Positions 60,107 to 64,000 of a DNA stretch of 64,000 nucleotides are shown one piece after another (the stretch's first letter is position 1; each line of letters begins with the position of its first letter). The stretch is from assembly GCA_010909725.1 (NCBI GenBank), contig JAACMV010000002.1:558001-622000 (forward strand), in the 5' to 3' direction. Source of the DNA: Picochlorum sp. 'celeri'. Its lineage: Eukaryota > Chlorophyta > Trebouxiophyceae. The translations under genes were made by a program, and so were the position numbers. The notes beneath the pieces were generated by a model. It saw only the letters and a program-made list of their open reading frames with translations, had not been told where the DNA came from and did not search any database.

Positions 60107-61186
60107 TCAGGCAACAACAAGCCATTCAGAGTCAAAGACATCATCATCATCATTCATGCCATAGTCCAGAGGAGAATCGACGTCATCGATGCCGAGATAT
60201 CTATCTACGAGGCTTCGTACTCGCTTCATGAAACGCTGCACACCAGGTGCTGGATGCTCTTCTGGTGTTGCTTCAGGATCCAAGGAGGTAAGAGAGTAGG
60301 CCCGATTCAAGGATGTTTGAGAACCTAGAGGATGACTACACGGTTCTATATGCGCACTATAATCCATTTCTGCCCCTTCATCAGTGTCTATGGACAAAAA
60401 TCTGCTTTTTAATTTGCTAGAAATTGCTTCTGGGGTGTTCTGAGATGGTGCAGTCACTTTAATCTTCTCCTGCAACAGGGATTTAACTGATTCTATGGAT
60501 TCGTTTTCACACGTCGAATCCTCACAGTGTATCTCCTTCATTACTGAACTCATGTATGGAGGAAGCGTAGCTCTCCCAGTTCGTATTCGCCACGCTTCAG
60601 ACACAAGGTCCTCAAAGGTCCGCCTGATCTGACTCACTGCAGCCCGTTCCATGGGAGCCTGCAACACCTTTGGAATTGACTCCCGAAACACGAATCGTTG
60701 ATACAACGTCACCAGACACTTTTCTGCTAGAACAGTTTGTGCGTCACCCGCAGGAAAGAATTTCCTCAACTCTGGTTGGGAGAAGTTGTACACATGCCAA
60801 ATACCATATAAATCAGTCAGTATGCTGCTTGAATCTGGCACAGCGGTAAAGTGCATACACTGAGATGACATGCTCTGTTCTACGAGAAGCTTTGATACAA
60901 CCGTCCCATGAACGAGGCCAAGAACATTCCAATCACTTGCATTGTGAACTTGAAGCATCATGGTGCCTTTTCCATCATTGTGCAGAATGGTCCGCTTCAC
61001 GCAGCCAGAAACTGCCCTAAATATCTCATGATTGTCTGGATGGGTGATCAATTGGTAGAATTCCCAGTCGCAAATTGGGAATACGGCAGCAGCATTGACT
61101 TGGAGCGTCACACCTTGTCGATCCACATCAAAAATAACATTCTCTCGTACCCAATTTCTCGCGTCCTTGTCATTTTGGTTACACAT
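60107..61186 (-). CDS. START/SRPBCC-like lipid-binding domain protein
   Basis: Single exon of 359 residues. Residues about 20-190 resemble the plant polyketide-cyclase/START-like lipid transport proteins. The pattern is VTLQVNAAAVFPICDWEFYQLITHPDNHEIFRAVSGCVKRTILHNDGKGTMMLQVH, then DLYGIWHVYNF, and a final helix KVLQAPMERAAVSQIRRTFEDLVSEAW in which the arginine/phenylalanine helix closes the cavity. The C-terminal half is disordered and acidic (DDDDVFDSEWLVVA). Function is not known. It is convergent with the preceding gene and divergent from the PB1-like gene to its right. Confidence 0.55.
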   Translation of the reverse strand: MCNQNDKDARNWVRENVIFDVDRQGVTLQVNAAAVFPICDWEFYQLITHPDNHEIFRAVSGCVKRTILHNDGKGTMMLQVHNASDWNVLGLVHGTVVSKLLVEQSMSSQCMHFTAVPDSSSILTDLYGIWHVYNFSQPELRKFFPAGDAQTVLAEKCLVTLYQRFVFRESIPKVLQAPMERAAVSQIRRTFEDLVSEAWRIRTGRATLPPYMSSVMKEIHCEDSTCENESIESVKSLLQEKIKVTAPSQNTPEAISSKLKSRFLSIDTDEGAEMDYSAHIEPCSHPLGSQTSLNRAYSLTSLDPEATPEEHPAPGVQRFMKRVRSLVDRYLGIDDVDSPLDYGMNDDDDVFDSEWLVVA

Positions 61187-61542
61187 TCCACTTTTAATAC
61201 ACTAGTAGGAAACATTCGATGTACAATGATGCATTTTGGTGTTGTGGGTACGGTAGTTGCCACACGCAGATTCTTTAATATGAGTATATAAAAACACCGC
61301 GATGCTCGAGTCTTGCCCATGAATTCATTGGTGTGGGTTACAGAACCCATGAATGTGTGTAGAAACCCCTAAATCCATTTCCAACTTTGTCACTGTACTT
61401 TATTGACAAGGGTACAGACTAATCTTACGATAGTCTATCCTTATTGGCTACGCTTCTGTGAAAATTTCATTCATCATCAAACTCTGCCAGGACTTTTTTC
61501 ACGACGAGGTTAACCTCCAACGTTGGAGGCTAGTGAGCCAAC
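61187..61542. other. divergent promoter with TATA box and inverted repeats
   Basis: This 356-base spacer holds TATATAAAAA (61285-61294), the palindrome ATGAATTCAT (61319-61328), TGGGTT-ACAG-AACCCA (61334-61349) and, 14 bases before the next ATG, a perfect 16-base palindrome CCTCCAACGTTGGAGG (61514-61529). No gene is seen. Confidence 0.55.
61514..61529. repeat. perfect 16-base palindrome before a start codon
   Basis: CCTCCAACGTTGGAGG is fully self-complementary and ends 13 bases before the ATG of the PB1-like gene, so it would form a hairpin in the mRNA leader if transcribed. Confidence 0.75.
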
Positions 61543-62418
61543 ATGAAAATTGAAGAAGATTCCGTTTGTAAGATGGATGAATTGAAGGATCTTTTAATGA
61601 AACGTTCGAAAGTCTTGTTTGAACTGCATGTCCCCGAAGGCAAGCGAGAGATGGGGTCTTCCTCAGGATCACCAAAAGACAAACGTTCATGCACGCATCT
61701 GCGTTGGAATCGTGACAATTTCAAGGGTGTGATTGCTCACATTAGAAACATTGTTCGACAACTATACTTTCCTTATTGCGAAGATACAGACGAAATTATG
61801 ATACTCTATGATACCTTTCTTATCGTTAACGATGATGATGTACAATGTCTTGTACAAGATATGACATATCCTCACAACATAATGCGCCTCAAGTGCAAAT
61901 GTACCAAGCAGGATGACTCGGATAGGTACGCTAGATATAATGTCGTCTCAACCATAAGAATCAGAACATCAACCTGTCATCAAGCAGCATTTCTTTGTAG
62001 AAAAAGAAGTCGGAAAAAAACAAGGATGACCAGCTCCCGGAATCTTTAATCTCCCTTTGTATTGAGGATACTTTCCCCTATTGTAAGGGATATTTCAGGG
62101 AAAGTGTGGACAAACTGGAAGATTTCGAGCGTATTCCAGCGAAACACTTTGCAGTTATGATGCAAAATATCATGGAAGTGCTACATTTGGATGAGGAAGC
62201 AATTAACAATTTTTGCCAAAAAATCAATGAGTATGTTCTTTCATTTCTTGCACCGCTCGATCAATGTTAAATATTGCCATATATCTTGAAGTGTATATTT
62301 ATCTATGTCTATATGTGTATGCAGAAAAATAAGAGATCACAATGCATTAGTGCATCCTTCACCAATCAAGTTTCGTAATCCTGATACTACCACAAACATT
62401 CGATTTGTGCCGTACTAA
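61543..62418 (+). CDS. PB1-like domain protein with an apparent one-base frame break
   Basis: Exon 1 (61543-61925) encodes a PB1-like segment: KVLFELHVPEGKREM, LRWNRDNFKGVIAHIRNIV, then DEIMILYDTFLIVNDDDVQCLVQDM and IMRLKCKC. The acidic and LIVNDDDVQ portions are PB1-like. Exon 2 (62001-62230) has long coding-like sequence (LPESLISLCIEDTFPYCKGYF, VLHLDEEAINNFCQKINE). Exon 3 (62325-62418) ends NIRFVPY. Introns have GTACGC and GTATGT donors. Exon 1 ends in phase 2 but exon 2 reads in phase 0, so the frame is off by one. Adding one base to the seven-A run at 62014-62020 would restore it. Without that, the protein stops after RKTRMTSSRNL at 62049. Function unknown. Confidence 0.5.
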
Positions 62419-62863
62419 ATTGGAGGCAGAAATCCTTAATTAACGCATCGCAAATACATTTTGATGTCTTATGATCATTTCATCGGTATCTATGGCTCAA
62501 TTTATGATAGGATCTCTTTCTGATGCCAATACAAACCGGTATATTGCCAAACTTGGTTGCTGCTGCAGTTCTTGTTGTCTAAACAGATTCCAGCTTTTTT
62601 TATGATCCTCGTGATACTATACCTTGCTACCACAAGTGCCAATATAATCATGATGTGAGTACCTATGCAATGTATCAGCCGGCATTGCCCAATGTCCAAG
62701 GGATTTACATTTAAGGTTGTATTCAACGCTCTTTCGTCCCAAAGTCACAGGGTTTCCACACAATCCATTCTGTTGTAGAGAGCACATATGGTCCAGAGAA
62801 GAGAGGTGGAATTGCCTTGATTTACAAATTTCTTACATCTAAAACACCACAATTGTACAGAGG
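62419..62863. other. convergent 3' region
   Basis: These 445 bases lie between the stop of the PB1-like gene and the stop of RRP12. Neither a repeat nor a credible gene was seen. Confidence 0.4.
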
Positions 62864-64000
62864 TTAATGTCTTCTGCGCTTCGCCTTGCGGCCTTTCAAG
62901 GCACCATCCTTGGCAGCATTAACAACTTTGTCCAAGCCTTGTTTAGCAGACTTGGTCTTCTGCTCTCTCCTATTCAGCATCTTTCTATCCAAAGGCCAGT
63001 ACGCATATGGCTGTACGGACCCTTTTCCTTTGACATCGCCTCCTGTACCTTTCCTTTTGGCTTTGAATCGGTCACCAGAGTGATGAGATCCTTTCTCATT
63101 CTTTCGTCCCATGGATGATTTGCCTCCTGCAGAGCGGACGGTTCCAGCATATGAGCTTGCTTTTGCTATTGATTGAGCTCCTTTCAGGGCCAGGTGGGCC
63201 CCGTGGATACCCTTAATATCTTCGATATCAGAGTCATCAGAGTCAAAGCCGTCGAGAAATTCATCTCTGTCTCTCTTCTTCTCCTTCTTTTCTTCACTAA
63301 TGATGAGCTTTCCATGCTTGTCTTGGGCAAATACCACATCGTCTTCCTCCCTTCTTTCTTTTTCAACATACCCAGACCGTCTCACATTCATTCCTACCAT
63401 TCTTCGAGATGTGGACGCATCTAAAAGATTCAGGACATCTTGTGACTCTGAAATTGAGACATTTCTTGCCTTTGCTGGTTCACTCTTGAAGCTCACTTTC
63501 GAAGACTTCTTTTTCTCGACCCCCAGAAGGCTCTTTGCTCTATTTGTCTTCTTTCCAAAAGAATCGTCTGAGAATACATCACTCTGCCACGCACTAGGAC
63601 CATTTGAAGCATTGCCCTTGGAGCGACCTCCTCTACTGTGCAATGTGTCAGCAAAAGATTGCCCATCCCAGTCCATTTCGGATTGTGCACTCTTCAATCT
63701 ATCCTTTCTGCTCATTTGTTTTCGAATGTGGGTGAGCAATGATTTGTGAGATTCTGGTATACACGCTGCTAGTGGCTCAAATCCAACCTTCTTTGCCAGT
63801 CGCTCGAGGATTACTCTCACTTTCAATCTAAATTTATTCTTTGAATCTTCTGCCCAAAGAAGAGTTCCTTCTAAAATCTGAGGAGTATAATTCAGCAATG
63901 TCTGAGAATCTATCCTCATTACTGCAACTTTTAGAAAGCCAAGAACAGATTTGATAACTTCCCGAGCTTTTGATCTGAGAAGCATGATAACTGCTGGTAA
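62864..64000 (-). CDS. RRP12: ribosomal RNA processing protein 12, C-terminal part (runs off window)
   Basis: HEAT/ARM-repeat protein of 90S and pre-40S ribosome maturation and export. The visible 378 codons are the C-terminal part; the frame is open to the window edge at 64000, so the start lies beyond. The helical repeat end is LLRSKAREVIKSVLGFLKVAV, LEGTLLWAEDSKNKFRLKVRVILERLAKKVGFEP and SHKSLLTHIRKQ, a block that is diagnostic of RRP12. After this comes a disordered, Lys/Ser-rich tail, with FDSDDSDIEDIKG and a C terminus ending GRKAKRRRH, as expected for a nucleolar protein. No intron is seen in this part. Confidence 0.92.
   Translation of the reverse strand, partial: LPAVIMLLRSKAREVIKSVLGFLKVAVMRIDSQTLLNYTPQILEGTLLWAEDSKNKFRLKVRVILERLAKKVGFEPLAACIPESHKSLLTHIRKQMSRKDRLKSAQSEMDWDGQSFADTLHSRGGRSKGNASNGPSAWQSDVFSDDSFGKKTNRAKSLLGVEKKKSSKVSFKSEPAKARNVSISESQDVLNLLDASTSRRMVGMNVRRSGYVEKERREEDDVVFAQDKHGKLIISEEKKEKKRDRDEFLDGFDSDDSDIEDIKGIHGAHLALKGAQSIAKASSYAGTVRSAGGKSSMGRKNEKGSHHSGDRFKAKRKGTGGDVKGKGSVQPYAYWPLDRKMLNRREQKTKSAKQGLDKVVNAAKDGALKGRKAKRRRH

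Noticed and set aside
1..64000. Search for CRISPR arrays, insertion sequences, transposon genes, viral genes and rRNA
   Set aside because: No direct-repeat/spacer array, transposase, integrase, viral hallmark or rRNA stretch was seen. The repeats that do occur are inverted and unrelated in sequence.

Overview
The window is a gene-dense stretch of a eukaryotic nuclear genome, almost certainly from a green alga. The best lineage marker is a nuclear rbcS gene (20392-21083) with a plastid transit peptide and an intron. Plant-type proteins agree with this: a CW-SET histone methyltransferase, an atypical thioredoxin, an FtsH-like plastid pseudo-protease, plastid siroheme chelatase, ALMT and diacylglycerol kinase. 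TGTAA pentamers of the chlorophyte poly(A) type lie shortly after several stop codons. About 38 genes fit in 64 kb. About half have no intron; the introns are mostly 62-130 nt and have one to three per gene. Base composition is moderate. A compact trebouxiophyte of the Picochlorum kind would fit, but the genus is a guess.

Layout. 0-10 kb: RPLP1, a UCP-type mitochondrial carrier, a UBA/UBX p97 adaptor, an Mpv17/PMP22 protein, an FAD/NAD reductase-like protein, Pelota, a homocysteine S-methyltransferase and a TMEM230-like protein. 10-19 kb: a ParB/sulfiredoxin-like protein, CPSF100, an SCFD2-like Sec1 protein, Nup88 and a secreted acidic Met/His protein. 19.7-20.3 kb: a spacer built almost entirely of unrelated short inverted repeats, just upstream of rbcS. 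21-28 kb: an ACHT-like thioredoxin, an amino-acid permease, the CW-SET methyltransferase and an ALMT/FUSC channel. 28-39 kb: a CD2BP2/Lin1 splicing factor, a CLC channel, diacylglycerol kinase, RCL1, an unrecognised protein and serine hydroxymethyltransferase. 39-55 kb: a concentration of genome-maintenance genes (MCM10, REV7, FANCM, RAD50), interspersed with two secreted proteins, a membrane RING E3 and SirB. 55-64 kb: FtsHi, four poorly recognised genes (two with PB1-like segments) and the 3' part of RRP12, which runs off the right edge.

The strongest unexplained signal is structural. Most of the longer spacers carry clusters of perfect or near-perfect short inverted repeats with different sequences. 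They are densest before rbcS, and in two places they sit directly against a stop codon. Other points of note: an in-frame TAG inside a secreted GIN-like protein, a one-base frame break in a PB1-like gene, stop-free introns of 3n length in FANCM and RAD50, and a splice donor preference of GTRCG.

Exon boundaries were placed by reading splice consensus, phase and protein family continuity by eye. Nothing was aligned or searched.
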